A stretch of 64,000 nucleotides of DNA from Ecdyonurus torrentis (GCA_949318235.1 OX439128.1:46961030-47025029); one strand, 5' to 3'; numbered from the stretch's first letter, positions 13,752 through 31,023 are shown. Translations and numbers: made by a program. The notes: generated by a model not told the origin, from the sequence alone.

Positions 13752-14711
13752 GGACCATGGATTTGATTCGAAACGGAATTGATTCGACATGGAATTGATT
13801 CGACAAAATAAAGGTGGTGGGGATGGTGTAGTAGAGATGACGACAGTGGTGGGGGGTATCAATTTTTGAGTATTATTTGGCAACCCTGCTAACTTAATAT
13901 ACAATTAAAATTACTCTCCTTTGAATTGAAAGGTGGAAATGATTCGACAGAGATTTGATTCGAAAAGGAATTGAGTCGACACAAAAAGCGTATTTATTTT
14001 CAGTGTGGAATTGATTCGACAGGGATTTGATTCGAAAAGGAACTGAATCGACAATATTTTATAACTATTTTTTAAGTGGAATTGATTTGACATGGATTTG
14101 ATTCGAAAAGGAATTGAATCGACAAAAAATTAAACAACATATTTAAAGTGGAATTGATTCGACACGGATTTGATTCGAAAAGGAACTGAATCGACAATAT
14201 TTTATAAATATATTTAACTAAGGAATTGATTCGACATGGATTTGATTCGAAAAGGAATTGAATCGACAAAAAATTAAACAACATATTTAAAGTGGAATTG
14301 ATTCGACACGGATTTGATTCGAAAAGGAACTGAATCGAAAATATTTTATAAATATATTTAACTAAGGAATTGATTCGACAAGGATTTGATTCGAAAAGGA
14401 ATTGAATAGACCAAATTTTATAAATATTGTCAAAGTGGAAATTATTAGAAATAAAGAATATATAAAAGCGCCAACTATTTGAATGGTGAATTATTGGTTG
14501 TTGTTTTTTTAAATCATTCAGACATTCATATATGTGCATTGAATATTGCACGCGAACTGTAAATCATTATTACGTACTTTAGAGTCAACCTGTAATTGAA
14601 GATAAGCGATAAGCTGATGTTTTTCCTAATACGTCTACAAGGGATGTAAATTAGTTATAATCATTGCACTTTTGTATGCGTTTTAATAATAACTTAACAA
14701 AGTAGCAGGTA
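13674..14711. repeat. Left arm of a large inverted repeat (TTGATTCGA minisatellite)
   Basis: This arm of about 1.0 kb is nearly identical, in inverted orientation, to 16151-17438. From the outside in it has a TA microsatellite (13691-13750), then tandem degenerate units built on ggattTGATTCGAaaagg and ggaaTTGATTCGAca (about 13755-14410), then a unique segment of about 300 bp. One strand is open for 159 codons across the minisatellite, but the repeated peptide only mirrors the DNA repeat. Confidence 0.85.
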
Positions 14712-16150
14712 AAATTAGGTAGAATTTAGGATATATTTGTATTTCAATATTATGTGTACCAAATTTCAAATTTGTTTGTCCATCGGTTATGTGTAAAAAA
14801 ATAGAATGGGAAATATATGATATCGTATATTATGCTCATTTTTTTATTATGATAATTATTATTATTTTTTTTTTTTGCCCTCATAACCGATGGACAAATT
14901 GATTTGAAAATTAGTACACTTGCACATGCTATTGAATAATATTGAATAAACTGAATAAAGGTAATACAAAATTATTTTGAAGTTTTAAAAAAAGTTATTG
15001 ATGTAAAAATAAATAATAATAAATAAATAAACTCCTACACGTCTGAGGTTAATTGTTAAGGGAAATTCTATTTTATCTTTAGATTTACATGCTTCATTTA
15101 TTTATTGTTATTTTCTTAAACATTAATTTTTTGTGTGACTTAAAGTTATGGTTAAATTTATAAATGAAAATCATCAAATTGTTTCTAGAGTACTCTAATT
15201 GTTTCATATAAATTTTGCTCGTTCTCTCGTCTTCCCGTCGTAAACTTTTTTTTTCCCATAATGAATCATATAGTGCAATGTTTTCATTCAATTAAAAAAA
15301 TATATCAAATCTGTCTTCATGACTGTACATCACTGTTTGCTCTCTTCACTCAGATTTATTTAAAGAAATGATTGTATTTTGTCGTATTTGTTTTGCATTT
15401 TTTTTAACTTTTGTGTGTATTTTTTCTTAGTCTTTGAACATTAAGTATCGTTAGGGAGGCGACGATAATATCGTCAAAACTTGACGATATTGACTATAAA
15501 ACTTGCTAAGTTTTATAGAACTGTTAGTCTATAACGCATCGATAACCTGATATCGTTACAGTACTGTTATATCCTTATATCAAAAATACGTTAATCGTGC
15601 CCAAGACTACAAGTTGCGCAATGAGCTGCGTGTATTTTTATATACTCTTTATTTTATTAGATATTTCTGTAGTTAAGAGTAACATATCAAGGAGTTATAC
15701 TATTCTACATTCGTCTCGTCAATTTTTAAACTATATAGGGTGTAAGCGCATGACGTCAAATTTATTACGCTTGGAGGCCATTCTGGAGTAATGAATAACA
15801 ATGCTTAGCATGAAGCATTTTTTTTTTTTTTTTTGAGGCAGTAAAACGGTTAATTTGTAATATTGCTATTTTTCTCACATATTTGAGATACTATAATTCA
15901 ACTTATTAACCAGATCAATGCTTTCAAAAATATGGTTTAATATTTTAAAACTAGCAAATTGAGCCATTTTCCAATGCGGTCCATGTTAGAACGTCGACTT
16001 TAACATGAAGGCGTAAATGCATAGATCCTTATGTTACATAAAATTATTTCATATATTTACAGCTCAATAACCACTAAAGCTACTTTTCAGATCTTTATAT
16101 ATTATATAATTCTAAAACCTTTTTATACGGTCACCTTATAAAGTGACATT
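14712..16150. other. Spacer of the large inverted repeat
   Basis: About 1.44 kb of AT-rich DNA between the arms. It contains a short inverted pair around 14765-14900 (ccatcggttatgtg... / ...cataaccgatgg), an island near 15440-15560 with tatcgtcaaaacttgacgata palindromes, and a TAGGGTG-type MITE at 15734-16019. No transposase or other protein was recognised. Confidence 0.6.
15734..16019 (+). mobile_element. TAGGGTG MITE copy 1
   Basis: Diverged copy of a family of about 300 bp also present at 27528-27832 (same orientation) and 48066-48375 (opposite orientation). Shared landmarks in order are TATAGGGTG, cgcatgacgtca, a gag-taatg-ataacaatgct block, the ttgaggtactaattcaac..gttaacagcatcaatgctctcaaaa-type core, and gacgtc(g/a)actt near the end. 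Confidence 0.65.
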
Positions 16151-17438
<1,288 letters not shown>

Positions 17439-18689
17439 TACGTAATAATTATGCTAGCTTCATGCAGCAACATAAGATCATAATTTGTGCAGTCGTTTTA
17501 CTAAAAAAATGATTTCTATTGGCATAAAATACAATAAGGTTGCGATTTCAATTGACGCAAAACTCCATTTAAATACATGTTATGTTATTTCCATTTATGC
17601 TAATAGAAATCAACTTTTTAGTAAAAAAGACTGTACTATTATATTACACAGCGATAGTACTACATAGCATAATAGTTAAAATATTCTGCAATTACTCATA
17701 CTACTCATATTTCAAAATAGCAACATATCTGCTCTACAATATATCAATGGTTCAATGCAGTATAATATTACGTAAACTATTTTTTGCCGTAAAGATAATT
17801 TTATTACACTTTAAGAAAATTTATTCTATTCTACAGTATTTAGGAAATTCATCATTAACAAATTTTTTTTTTATTCTTAAATTGTGTTTTTAAAAGATTT
17901 GAATCAAAAATATTAAAAAAAAAAATGAAATTTTATTAATTAAGTCAGTTAAATATATTTTCAATAATGTTATGTTATTTAAGAAATGATAATGAAGTGG
18001 TGTGGATAATTATGTGAGACGAAATTATTTAATTTCGTAAATGCATGGTAGATTATTATTATTATTTTTTTTTTAATTTTCAAGTAATTTTATAAACATA
18101 TTTATAAACCACTTATGATTGCATTTAGCAATATAATCAAGAACACTATAATCAATCAAAAGCTGACGTATCTTTTCGAATATAGATATATATCTATGTG
18201 CTTCCGGTCAACTTTTACTCTTTTTTTTAAACCACATCCATATCAATAACTATTTATATCCGTAAATTAGAGAGAAAGAATTCACATATTTATATATGAA
18301 TAAAGAAATGTAATTATTTAAGACTTTCCATCAGTAACTGACGTAAATCTGCAAATAAATTTTGAGGATGCAATGATTGACTTTCTATAATAATAATAGT
18401 AACATAAAAAATATATGTAATTTTACACCTTTTTTTATTAATAATGTGGTATACTACATAACTATTAAAAGAAAAAACATTTCCACAAACTCTGTCTTAT
18501 AGTGTTATGAATCCTCAAGTTCTTAACAGAGAAATTACTGAATGAAGGTACTATTTTTAATAATATAATTTTTTTTTTCAATGATTGGGATTTAGAAATG
18601 AGTGGGTGTTCTCTCTTGTTTATTATGTTCTGGGACATTGTTTGTTGCTGGATATGGAGAGGAAGTTATAGTATTGTAATGAACATGGG

Positions 18690-18911
18690 AAGGGGGCGCG
18701 GTTGTAACCACGTGACCTCGCCACCGCCTCTCTCGTCTCCACACCAGCTGAATGTTCGTCACTGACTGCGCACCAGTGCGTGTGCTCTTGAAGTTAGACT
18801 GCAATAGCAAGAGTGAGCAAGAGCGCGGTGCAGAGAGTGAAGACGTTGGTGGGGCACACACCATGCACCTCGATTCACTAGACTTCACTGACTTGGAGTA
18901 ACTTCTCTCAG
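18690..18911 (+). promoter_or_regulatory. Probable noncoding first exon and promoter of the Tre1-type gene
   Basis: This is a G+C-rich island in very AT-rich DNA, with a CACGTG E-box near 18710. It ends in ctctctcag|gtatga, a good splice donor. No open frame with a suitable start fits, and the nearest downstream acceptor on this strand with coding sense is the Tre1-type exon at 27156. The simplest reading is a 5'UTR exon followed by a first intron of about 8.2 kb. Confidence 0.45.
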
Positions 18912-20544
18912 GTATGAATTTAGCATGCAAAGCGAAAAAAAAAAGTAGAAAAAAAATCTCATAAATTTACATGACAAGACAGCTTGTATGAAAGTAACAT
19001 GATAATTTTAAATATTATACTTTTTTTTTTTTTTTTTTTTTCGCCTGACATGCTTAATTTTATATAATAATTTTAATGTGAATCTTGAGAAAGAAAAAAA
19101 AGTAAAGTTATGGAGATGCTTCCTGTCATCAAATATTATTATTCTATGTTCTGAGAAGATTGAATTTGATAACATTCTCTATTATAGAGTTTATCAAATT
19201 ATTTGAGATGACATATTTGTCAGCTTGTTCAAATAGAGCAATTATAAGTGAATACTATGTAACTGAAGTTGATTTTATTATAGATAGCGGCATCATAAAC
19301 TGACTTTGATCTTATTGTTATATTATGTCACTTGACACTACTTGCATGGTACGCTGTCACGTGGTGAACGTGGACTTTGTATTTTTATATAGTATGCAAT
19401 ATAAGTAACAACAATTATTATTGATGCGAGAGGAACTGAAATTTTACTTAAATACAATTTGCAGAGTGTTTACATTATACTTTCTCTCTCTATTCTCAAT
19501 TGTTTATACATCGGTGCGGAATCGTTTGATATAAAGGTTCACGTGTTAGGAATGACTTGGGTAGAGTACGTATACATATTACATACTCTTATAGACTTGG
19601 GTGGTCCATCTTCCCATCCTCTCTAACGACTGATTGTTTATACTCTTAAAAATTTTAGGGTGTGTAAATAAATATTGATGAAATTGAAAGTGTTGCGCAA
19701 GTCTTACTTTTCCATTGCTTTCTATACTTCATAATTTTAGTAAATATTAATTAAATATTAATTTTTTTAAATTAATAGTTATCTTGATTTTACTACCTTA
19801 TTTTTAAATAAATGTGAAATTCGTAAGAGAAAAGAATTATATAATATACCTAAATTACTTTACAGTAAAGTTAAATTGAATAGGTTATATAAGTCATCGA
19901 TTTAAATTCAATTGTTGTTCTCTTTGATTTGACAGTGCGTGCTTTAAATGCTAAAATGTAATCATTTTATGATTTATCAAATGGATTAGTAAGAATATGA
20001 ATCATTCATGGATACATACTTATTTGGTGACACACTTTGTTTTCGTCACTGTTACCGTTAACAAAAGGAAATTCACTTTCCGACTTTATGTGCAATGCTA
20101 ATTATTACTAATAAATTGATGTCTAAACATTGCACCCTCTCTTAATTTATTTCCCTATAAGCAACGGCGGACTTACTTTGCATATATTTCCCTTCTTATC
20201 CTCACTTTTTTTTCTTTTTATTTATTTATGTTTTGTTTATTATTATTCTGTCAATCAAATGCTTTAGTGTAACAAAGGTTAACTCTTAACATGTCATGCT
20301 GTATTTAGAAGTAAGTAGATAGAATAAATATAAAGACATTTGCATGCAATGCTTTTATAAAATATCAAAAGAAAAATATATTATAACATACAAGTCAGAG
20401 GCTTGTATAAGTATGTGCCATACCATATTATGCATTATCTGGGGTTTTGCTGACTATAGCTTTTTATGCAGTGACTTCAATGTAAAAGTGTTGTTTTCTT
20501 GTTTTTATGCTTTTTTTTATAATAAGTATAATATTATATAATTA

Positions 20545-20594
<50 letters not shown>

Positions 20595-20801
20595 CGTTCA
20601 AAGTCATTATAGAGACTTTTGATACAATAATTTAATATACAAAAGTGAGGTCAGTAAAGTACAAATTTTCGATGATAATTAAGGTGAGCACGAGTTTTAC
20701 AGTTTTAAGTTGAGCTGCTAAAAAATAAGCTGCTAAAAAAATGCTTTCCTATTACCATATGATAAGAAAAAATTGAAACAGCGTTGACTTGACAGAATAA
20801 A

Positions 20802-20860
<59 letters not shown>

Positions 20861-21854
20861 TAATGGAGTAAAAACAAATTCATTTTTGTACAGTTAATTC
20901 ATACTGTATATTAGACCGAAAAAATAAGTTTTCAATTTCAGCTTTGTCTCTCTTCTTTATAAACTTTTTGATTTTTTTTTCTTTAAAGTTACGATTAACA
21001 AAAGGATAGATAAGGGTCTCATATAAGGAAAATACCCTCTAGTCTATAGTGTTGATGCAGCAGCTCTTGCAGCTCAAGCTCACTCAGTATAATATGTGAC
21101 AAACACAGAGACGACACACATGCCCGCGGTTATACAATCGTTTTTGTTGCGATAGCAAGTGCCGGGCAGGGTCAAAGTATACGCCGAACTTATTCACATC
21201 ATGGGAATATACATAATTAGGATGCACGCTTAATGATGGTTATCTTCATTATTTTTGCTCGTTTAAAATTTATAGCTTCAGTAGAAAAAGTAACTATGAT
21301 GGTATAGTATAGTGTAGGAAAGGGGAGGGCAATCAAGATTATTGTTTTTGTTATTTTGTTGTTGTTGTTGCTAGACCGAAGTAAATAAAAACAAACTCAT
21401 AAACAATGGGTATTAATGAACTCTGCACAAAAAATAATAAATATTAATATAAAAAAATATATATAGCACATGTCTTTCCGGAAAGTAATAATAAATGTTA
21501 TTCAAAGAAAAATGTATGTGTATAATATATTATAATTTATGAATAAGCTGTGAAAGATACAAGTGATATGACTTCATGATTGAAAGCAAATGTCTGGTGT
21601 CAAAGTTGAGGGCAATTAAGCTTGATCCCGTCAATCTTCACGAATTTTAATTAATAAATAGCCGACTTGATTCGTCGTATAAGCTCATCTTCAGTATAAT
21701 GTATCCGGAATTAATCAAGATAATAGTATGATTTATATGTATAAATAAATTGAACGTTTTTTCATTGCAAGACACTAGACAGTGCTTGCAGTAATAATGT
21801 GGCAATAAATTACTTGATTTATTTTGTTGCTAATTTTTACAGTGAAATATGTGG

Positions 21855-22060
<206 letters not shown>

Positions 22061-22850
22061 AAAATAAACTGAAAGGCGTGGTGATAAAATTACTAGCACC
22101 GAAATTCAATTGACACGATTTATTTATTATTATTTAAAAATCATGATAAATGGAATAATTAACAATAAAAATTCATGCCTTTTTTATTTTCATTTAAATT
22201 TTTAAGTAGATAAAATTTATGTCATGTAAAATCACTTTTTAGAGCAAATATTTTTTACACGATAATAGTGACGTATTTTATGCTTGATTTAATACACGCA
22301 ATATTGCTTTTAAATCGAAGAAAACTTTTAAATGGTCAGCAGAGTGGAGATACTATTTTTGTGTATAAGAAAAATATTTTTCCTGAAAATAAATACAGAT
22401 ATCTTCACAGAACATTTGCATTGTTGTTTGGAGCTACGTTATAAATTAAATACAATAAATAAATAAAATTTATTGATCAACGACTATACATAAGTTATAT
22501 AGAGATATTGTAAAAGTTTTCAAGACATGCCAATTGTCATATTATGTGTTATTGAGCTTTTTTTTTTAATTTAATTTTATTATTTTTTGCCATTTTACTT
22601 TGATATTTCAATACGAATCATAAATATACAAAAATTTAATAATTTTTAATGTAAACAATTTCATATATTATTATATTCATTCTACGCTGAGTACACAATC
22701 AACCATAGACTTGGGATTATAATATAATATTATAATAAATTATGCGCAATTTAGAAATCACGTCGTCACGAAAAATAAGGTCCTTGCGTGTATCTATCAC
22801 ATCACATCAAAGGAGGAAATTTTATTATATATACATAGTACATACATTAT

Positions 22851-22896
<46 letters not shown>

Positions 22897-23003
22897 CCTT
22901 TAACTCAGCAAATTTATTTTTTTTACAAACTACTAGACACACAGAATACATATTGCTAACGTAGGTAAATATATTTACATAAAAAACACATAGAAAAAAA
23001 TTG

Positions 23004-23054
<51 letters not shown>

Positions 23055-23724
23055 TTTCCTTTACTACTTTTAAGTATTGTTGCGTGGGATATTGTAAACT
23101 CCCTCGCTTATTATCATCATGAGGACAAAGATGAAACTTATTTATAATATTTTTTTTTATTTAAATATAAATAAATGTTTTATTGTTCTATGTTATTGAA
23201 ATTTGTATCTATGAGAAGAAATAATGATGAAGCTAAAAATTTAATTATAAAAATACTGAGAATAAAATGTTACTCCTCCTAAAATTGCAATATTTTATAT
23301 TTAAAAGAAAAAAAATACAATGATGAAATTCATTATTACTTAATAATGCCCCATAATTTAACTTATATATTTTCTGTAACATTAAGTGTTAATGCTTTTT
23401 TTTATATATAATATATAGTCTCCTATTATTAACAGTCTTAACGAATAATAATGACTTGAAATGTAAGTTCTGCCCACATTGAAATTTAAATCTTTTCTTG
23501 TCATGCATGCTATGGAATTGAATCAACATGCGTAGTGTATTGTATTCTTTATATCTGATAGGTGGGAGGAGGTGAAGATGAGATGGAAATATAAAAACAC
23601 ATAACTCACTCATTCACGCCTCTTTCTATAAAATATTATGATTTCGCTAAAACATCACATATAATCCTCGCTTTAGTTTGCTGCATTTATATAATTTAAC
23701 GATAAATAATGCTAAAATAGAACA

Positions 23725-24022
23725 GCATAAATAATTTGGCTGTACAACATAATATTTATGCTATGTAACATAGTTATTACGCAGTAAAGCATAGATTATG
23801 TTGTATTGAACAAATTCTGCTGAAAATGCACCAGCATGCATTTTTTGTCCGCGTAGGGACGAAACTATATGCATAAATAATTTGGCTCTACGACATAATA
23901 TTTATGCTATGTATAACAGCTATTACGCGCAGTATAGCATAGATTATGTTGTATTGAACAAAATCTGCTGAAAAATGCACTAGCTTAATTATTACATATT
24001 TTTGTCCACAGGGACGAAACTA
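23725..24022. repeat. Tandem duplication, two units of about 150 bp
   Basis: Two direct units (23725-23870 and 23871-24022) both run from gcataaataatttggct through catagattatgttgtattgaacaaa to gggacgaaac. Each contains TTATGC/GCATAA inverted motifs. Related TTATGC-rich pieces occur near 5070-5110, 31240-31350 and 48390-48480, so this is a tandem pair of a dispersed repeat. Confidence 0.75.
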
Positions 24023-24404
24023 TTCAAAAGTACATTTTGACAACCACAGTATTGTTGAAGTAATCTGTCTTTTTACTAACAGCAAATCTTATACACTAAT
24101 CTGATTATTTGTTATATAAGTAAATTACGATTATTAATTACTTTCTTTTCTATTTATTATTTTATTATCAATATTAACATTGTAAGATTATTGAAGTGCT
24201 TTTGTAAATTAATTATTCAGTGAATGTCTCATTGATGTACATAATTTTTTTACTTATGTAATTTCCTCATGTAATTTAGATGTGGTCAAGGTTTTGCATA
24301 ATAGGGCTGGCAAGCCATCAAAATGCTTTAATAAAATTAGTTGTTATATTATTACAAGAAAATTGGAAGTTCATAGAGTTAATACTTGATTTAGAAACCA
24401 AGTT

Positions 24405-24561
<157 letters not shown>

Positions 24562-26184
24562 TACTTAATACTTACAACAAAGAATCCAAAATTTACCAAT
24601 GGGCACATCAATTTTTCATAATTTCTATAATCTTGCAAAACATTATAGTGTAAAGAATGTAAGAAAACAAACAAAGTATGCTTGATTAATTTGTAAATGT
24701 GCGGATAGCCCTGTATAATGTGAACTAATTCTATGACTAATTCTGAATTATGTTTAAACAACATTCTGACTGACAAACTTAAGGCTGCTTAATCTGTGAG
24801 TAATAATATGAATTATGAATAACTATAGTGATGTATATTTTTGTAAATCTATTTTATATGTGTGTTCTTTCAATATGGTTGACAAGATCTATGATATCTA
24901 ATGATCAATAAATTTATTAATTTGATAAAATAAATGGAATTCCAAAAAAAAAGACATATTTATACAATATAATATATATTTAATTTTATTTAATAACAAT
25001 AAAATTCATTTTAATGCACGTCAGTCATATAGTATATTATAATACTCCATTGAGAAAAACTATTTATTAATGTTTAGACAATAAACAGGATTGATCAGTC
25101 AACTAAAAGATGTATGTTGTAAAGTAAAGCACATGGGTTCAAAACACGCCGATCATCGGGAGAGTGTAAAAATAAAGATTTGTTTACATGAAAAATTTTA
25201 TGACCGTTTTCAAATTTTTGACTGTATACACACATACAGACTAAATAAAATATCATAAAATGATTTACACTAGAGAGCACCATTAAAAAACAATAAATAT
25301 TACAAGGTCGAATAGAAGTTTAAGGTTATTTAGAAATTGGTTATAATTTTCTTAGCCTTTATATAAATCAGTAAGCTGATGCTTCCTAATCAAAATCTAC
25401 TTTAGGTATAGTGGGGGCGGGAGAAGGAAGAAAACAATCGCGATAAATCAACATCAATATTTTACGCGTTTCGGATTTCAATTTTTTTTATTATTTTTTT
25501 TTCTTACCGTACATACAAATTTGGTGTTATTGTATGGCAAATTAGATATAATTGGATATAATTACAAATAGTTGTGTTTCAAAATTACCAATCCATCAAA
25601 CAATCACTATATTATACCACATCAATCAAAACTTAAATGTGCATAAAAATTATAATAATAATATAAATAATAATAAAAAAATCTTCAAATATATAAAAAA
25701 ATTCTACGGCCTCGAGAAAACAATTCTTGTTTTTTTGCGTGTTTGAATGTGTTTCATTTTTTAAGATATGATGACTGCACAAAAATTTAACGTTTTATAT
25801 TTTTTTTGCTGAGTAATTGAACAATTTTAATCATTTGTTTGGATATAGCACAATGAATTTTTGCAGCGGGTGACTTGATGTTGTGTATAACTTTTTTTTT
25901 TAATTTTATTTTTTAGCTCCCCAAAAGCTTAGTTTTGGTTCCACTAGTTCCATTCAGCCTTGAGGTTATAATTGATGGATCCGCCCGCTGATCGCGCGGG
26001 GTTTGTCAGCTGGGAGCTCTAATTGAGCAAAATAATTAAATACTTCGTGCAATTTGCAACAATTTGACTGGTGCCCATATGTCTTACATTCTACAGATTA
26101 TATCATATTGCTGTTGTCTATATTAGACAACATTACTTTTTAAGATAATTGAAGCACTTAAATTATGACAGTGAAAGCAATTTT

Positions 26185-26586
<402 letters not shown>

Positions 26587-27161
26587 CATATTATAGTTTG
26601 AGTTCTAAATGACACATGAAACGTCTTTTTTTAATATATATTTTGCATACTGTTTCTGTTAATCGTTTTCGAGTTAAGTTTGTCAGTTTATGGTGTGAAA
26701 GCCACATATCTTAAGAAAAATATTAAAATATTAACTGCGCTGGCGCTGCTGTTGTCACGCTTTGGAGGAATCTGCCGCCACGACACATGCTCACCATCTT
26801 TCATCTTACATCGTAGATAGATATACTTCCATCAAACATATGTATACGATATAAATATTTTGGTTCTTGATGTAGCAGAAGAAAAATTTGTTGCCACTCA
26901 TCGTTCAGCTTCAATTCAAATATATGAATGCTTTTTTTATAGAAGACTTAAAGCCTAAATTAACCCAACAATTAATCTCAACCAAAATATTTGATAGAAA
27001 AAAAAAATTATTAATTGCCATTTTTAGCAGGTGTATAGTTCATTAAATATTAAGAAACTTAGGTTCACAGGCAATAAGTAATTTTTTTTAGCGAGAAATG
27101 ATGAGTTTATTTTGGCCTTGGTTACAAGCTTGATAATTACCATAATAATTTCTAGGTGGTG

Positions 27162-30100
27162 ATGGTGACCGAGGGTGTTTTGGCCGGCATGGACATGTCG
27201 ACGCCTCGTTCACTGCTTAGTCTTGCGCTCGAGGATAACTCCAGCATCAATAACTCAACAGCAGTCGAGGATTTTGAGTTCTCCAGGTACAAAACATTTC
27301 ACTCATAAAACCTTTTTATATGTAATTGAGTTTATTTGTATTGGAATAATGATTCATGGCACTAAATTTTTATTTTTCCTATAACTTTACGTTTATAAGA
27401 CAATCAAATATTATATATTTAATAATATACTGCATAAGTGTTTATTTTTATTTTGTTTTAAAACTAGTTAATTGTATTTTACTTTCCTGATTGAAAAATC
27501 TATAATAAAATAATATACCATGTAGTATATAGGGTGTGTGCGCATGACATCATTCTGAGTGCTTTTCGATGCTCATCTTGAGTAATGGATAACATTGCTC
27601 AGTATAGGGCAAACATAGTTTTTGGCTATTTTCTTTAGAAAGTAGCTATTTTTTTGGTTATTATTATTTTTCTTGCATACTTGAGGTACTAATTCAACCT
27701 GTTAACAGCATCAATGCTCTCAAAAAAATCGCGAAGTATTTTTAAACTGGCAAAATGTGTCATTTTCCTATACCAGCCAATGTTATTTAGTACTCACTTA
27801 TGACGTCAACTTTAACATATATGAATGAAACATACTTGATACATATTAATATGTAATTATATTATGTGGTAGTATACTTTATTTCAAATCTTTATATTAA
27901 AGATATTTGTTATAATTTGGATTAACTTTATTACAATTTGTTTAGGTTTCCTCGCGCACTGCTAACATTCGCCGCAGTTTTGACTCTACTGATCCTCGTG
28001 GCTGGTGTTTTGGGAAATACGCTCACTGTAATCGCTCTCCTGCGATGTCCGCGAGTTCGCAACGTCGCTGCTGTCTTCATTATTAGGTTCGTTAGTTCAA
28101 TGAACGATAAGTTAAATATTTCTACTTAATAAAATGCATCGTAAGTAATAATTACCTAATATTATTTCTTTCTACAGTCTTTGCGTCGCGGACTTGCTGT
28201 TCTGCGTTTTTGTACTTCCATTCAGTGCCTCTCGGTTCCTACATGGTAAATGGGTTCACGGCATGACAATGTGTACCCTCTTTCCTTTCATGCGCTACGG
28301 CAACATTGGAGTCTCACTGCTCTCCATAGCAATGATCACCATCAACAGGTGCGTAGATTCATTCGTGTTCTCGCTTCGTTTAGTGTTAATAAATATATGT
28401 GTATTGAGCCGTTCCTTTTAGCCTTGCATTGATGATCAAAATATCATGCTTGTTTGATATAAAATTAGTTCTAGTTCTAAAAGTTGTTTTTTCTCATAAA
28501 ATTTTTAATTATTTTGCCAGTTGTCTCTAAAAACAATAAAAAAAGTTTTTATGACAAAAAATGTGTTAAAGAAAACCTTCTTCTTCTTCTTCTTTTTTTT
28601 TTTTTTTTTCGCAGCTTTGTTGTTTTATTTAAAATATTTTTTCTATACCCAGTGCATGAAGTTTCCTTAGTTGTAAGCTATAATAAAATATTCCAAAATG
28701 ATAATATAATTCTCGAACATAGTGAAAAATTGTAAAATGTGCTGCGTGAGCTTGAATCTCAAAACATTACAGTAGTTCTAAGAACAAGCAAAAGAACTCA
28801 AGTAAAAAAAAAAAAAATAAAATAAAGTCGTTAGCGAAAGAAATGGCAACAAAGACCTGCAAAGTAATAAATACGACCCAGCTATAATGTGCCAGCATTA
28901 TTCATTATGATGTTTCAACATTATCATTAAAGTAGCGTATATTGTATATTTATGTGAAGCACTGTTCAGAAATTAGCATTTTTTTTTTTATATTTAAGTT
29001 TGTTTTTTTTTAACCAAATTCATCATATACATTTTTTTTAATGTTGTACGTAATTTTTAAAGTAAAAAAAAAAAATTGTCCTTTTATTTTTATTAAATTA
29101 CAGAAAAATTTCTATTTATAATTTCTGTTTCTGTTTGTATAATAATGTAAGTGTTTTGCATTTTCTATATTTTGTTCTTTTTATGATTTTTTTTCTTTGA
29201 CAAAGTTGTAGATAATTTTTAAAGTTAAAAAAATTGTTTTGTGTTCTTTTTTTTTATCAAATTACATAAGAAATTTAAACTTCTAACTTATGTTTATGAC
29301 TATTTTTTAAATATATATAATTTTTTTGTTATTATTCACATTTTGTCTTGTTTTATGATGTTTACATATAGGTATGTGATGATAGCGCATCACAACATTT
29401 ACGCTCGAGTATACAGGCCGCGCTGGATAGCAGCCATGATTGCCTTTTGCTGGATATTCAGCTACAGTATGCAGTTACCAACACTCTTTGGGGTTTGGGG
29501 TAGGTCTCTTAACTATTTTACTTTTAACTTCAGATTTAAGTTAAGTTAACTGAAAAGAAATTATCAGTTCTTCCAAAATTTATTGCAATCAAGAGTTAAA
29601 TTATACGTATATATTTTCTTGGAGTATATATTGTATATAAATAAGAAAATGTGTTTATGTATGGTTATTGTAATTACAGGTTCATTTGGATACGATGGTA
29701 AACTGGGCACATGCAGCATTTTGGTAGATAAACAGGGTCGCTCCAGTAAAGCAGCGCTCTTCGTGATGGCTTTCGTTGTACCTTGTCTCGCCATCGTCAT
29801 TTGTTACGCTCGCATTTTCATCGTCGTTCACAAGTTAGTATATATAAATAAATAAATAATCGTCTTTATTCAAAAAAAAAAAAAAATGTGTATAATGCAT
29901 TCTTTTAGATTATAAATTTATAAATGAAGACAACCACATGGTTTCATTCATTTCAAAGGTACTCATGTTTGTACAGCAAAATTAAATGTTAATATCTTAG
30001 GGGCATGTGAAAATGTAATAGATTTTGAAATATATATTCCAAGCAAATGTTTATAATTTAGTAAATGAAACTATAATCCCATTTATTTAATTATTTTGTA

Positions 30101-30960
30101 AATGAAATTATTATTATTATTCCTCTAGTAATGACGTGTGATTTTACAGATCTGAGCAGCGAATGCGACAACACGCGGTGGGTGGCAACACAGGTCGCAT
30201 TGATAAGGAAGCGAAGAGAAAACGTAATGAGTGGCGTATTACCAAAATGGTGCTCGCTATATTTCTCTCCTTCCTCGTATGTTATTTGCCCATCACAATC
30301 GTCAAAGTCGCAGACAAAGATGTACACTGGCCAGGTTAATATAATACTCTTTTTTTCTGATCTCGAAAATAGTCGAAACGATATACTTTTTATGTACTTA
30401 TATCTATTTCCAATGATACTTGTTCACAGACGTAATTTGTAGGTCTTTTTAAAATATATATTTTTTAATTTGATCAGGTCTTCATGTTCTGGGCTACATC
30501 TTGCTGTATTTGTCTGCGTGTATCAACCCCTTCATCTATGTCATCATGAACAAGCAATATAGACAGGCGTACAGAACGGTGCTCCTGTGTCGTCGTCCTC
30601 GTTTGCTCTCCTTTACTCATGGAGGGGCCAGTAGTCAGCAGGCCGGTGAGCAATCCGTGCCAGCCCCACCTTGCTAGGTACCCTGTGTGTGTGTTTGTGT
30701 GTCCAGGTGACGGTGTGTGTTGGGGTTTTGTAGATGTTGATACGGTGAGAGGTAATGTCAACAGTAAAAAATTTGCTAGAAACAAATATGAGTTAAATTT
30801 ACTTAAAACTAATTTACATAATAATTCTACACAAACAGTTATTACTGTAAAAGGATTTTAAGTTTTGTTTTTAGTTTTTTCATTATTATTAAAAGGTGAA
30901 TGAATGGGTGGAGCGTGACTGTGTAGTCTAAATAAAGCTCACGAATGTATGCACTCCCTA

Positions 30961-31023
<63 letters not shown>

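Noticed and set aside
23725..24022. CRISPR-like array
   Set aside because: Only two long adjacent units without spacers in a eukaryotic intron; simple tandem duplication.
30619..30861. 80-codon open frame overlapping the last intron of the Tre1-type gene
   Set aside because: It runs in a different frame over the end of exon 8 and into the intron, with no recognisable domain.
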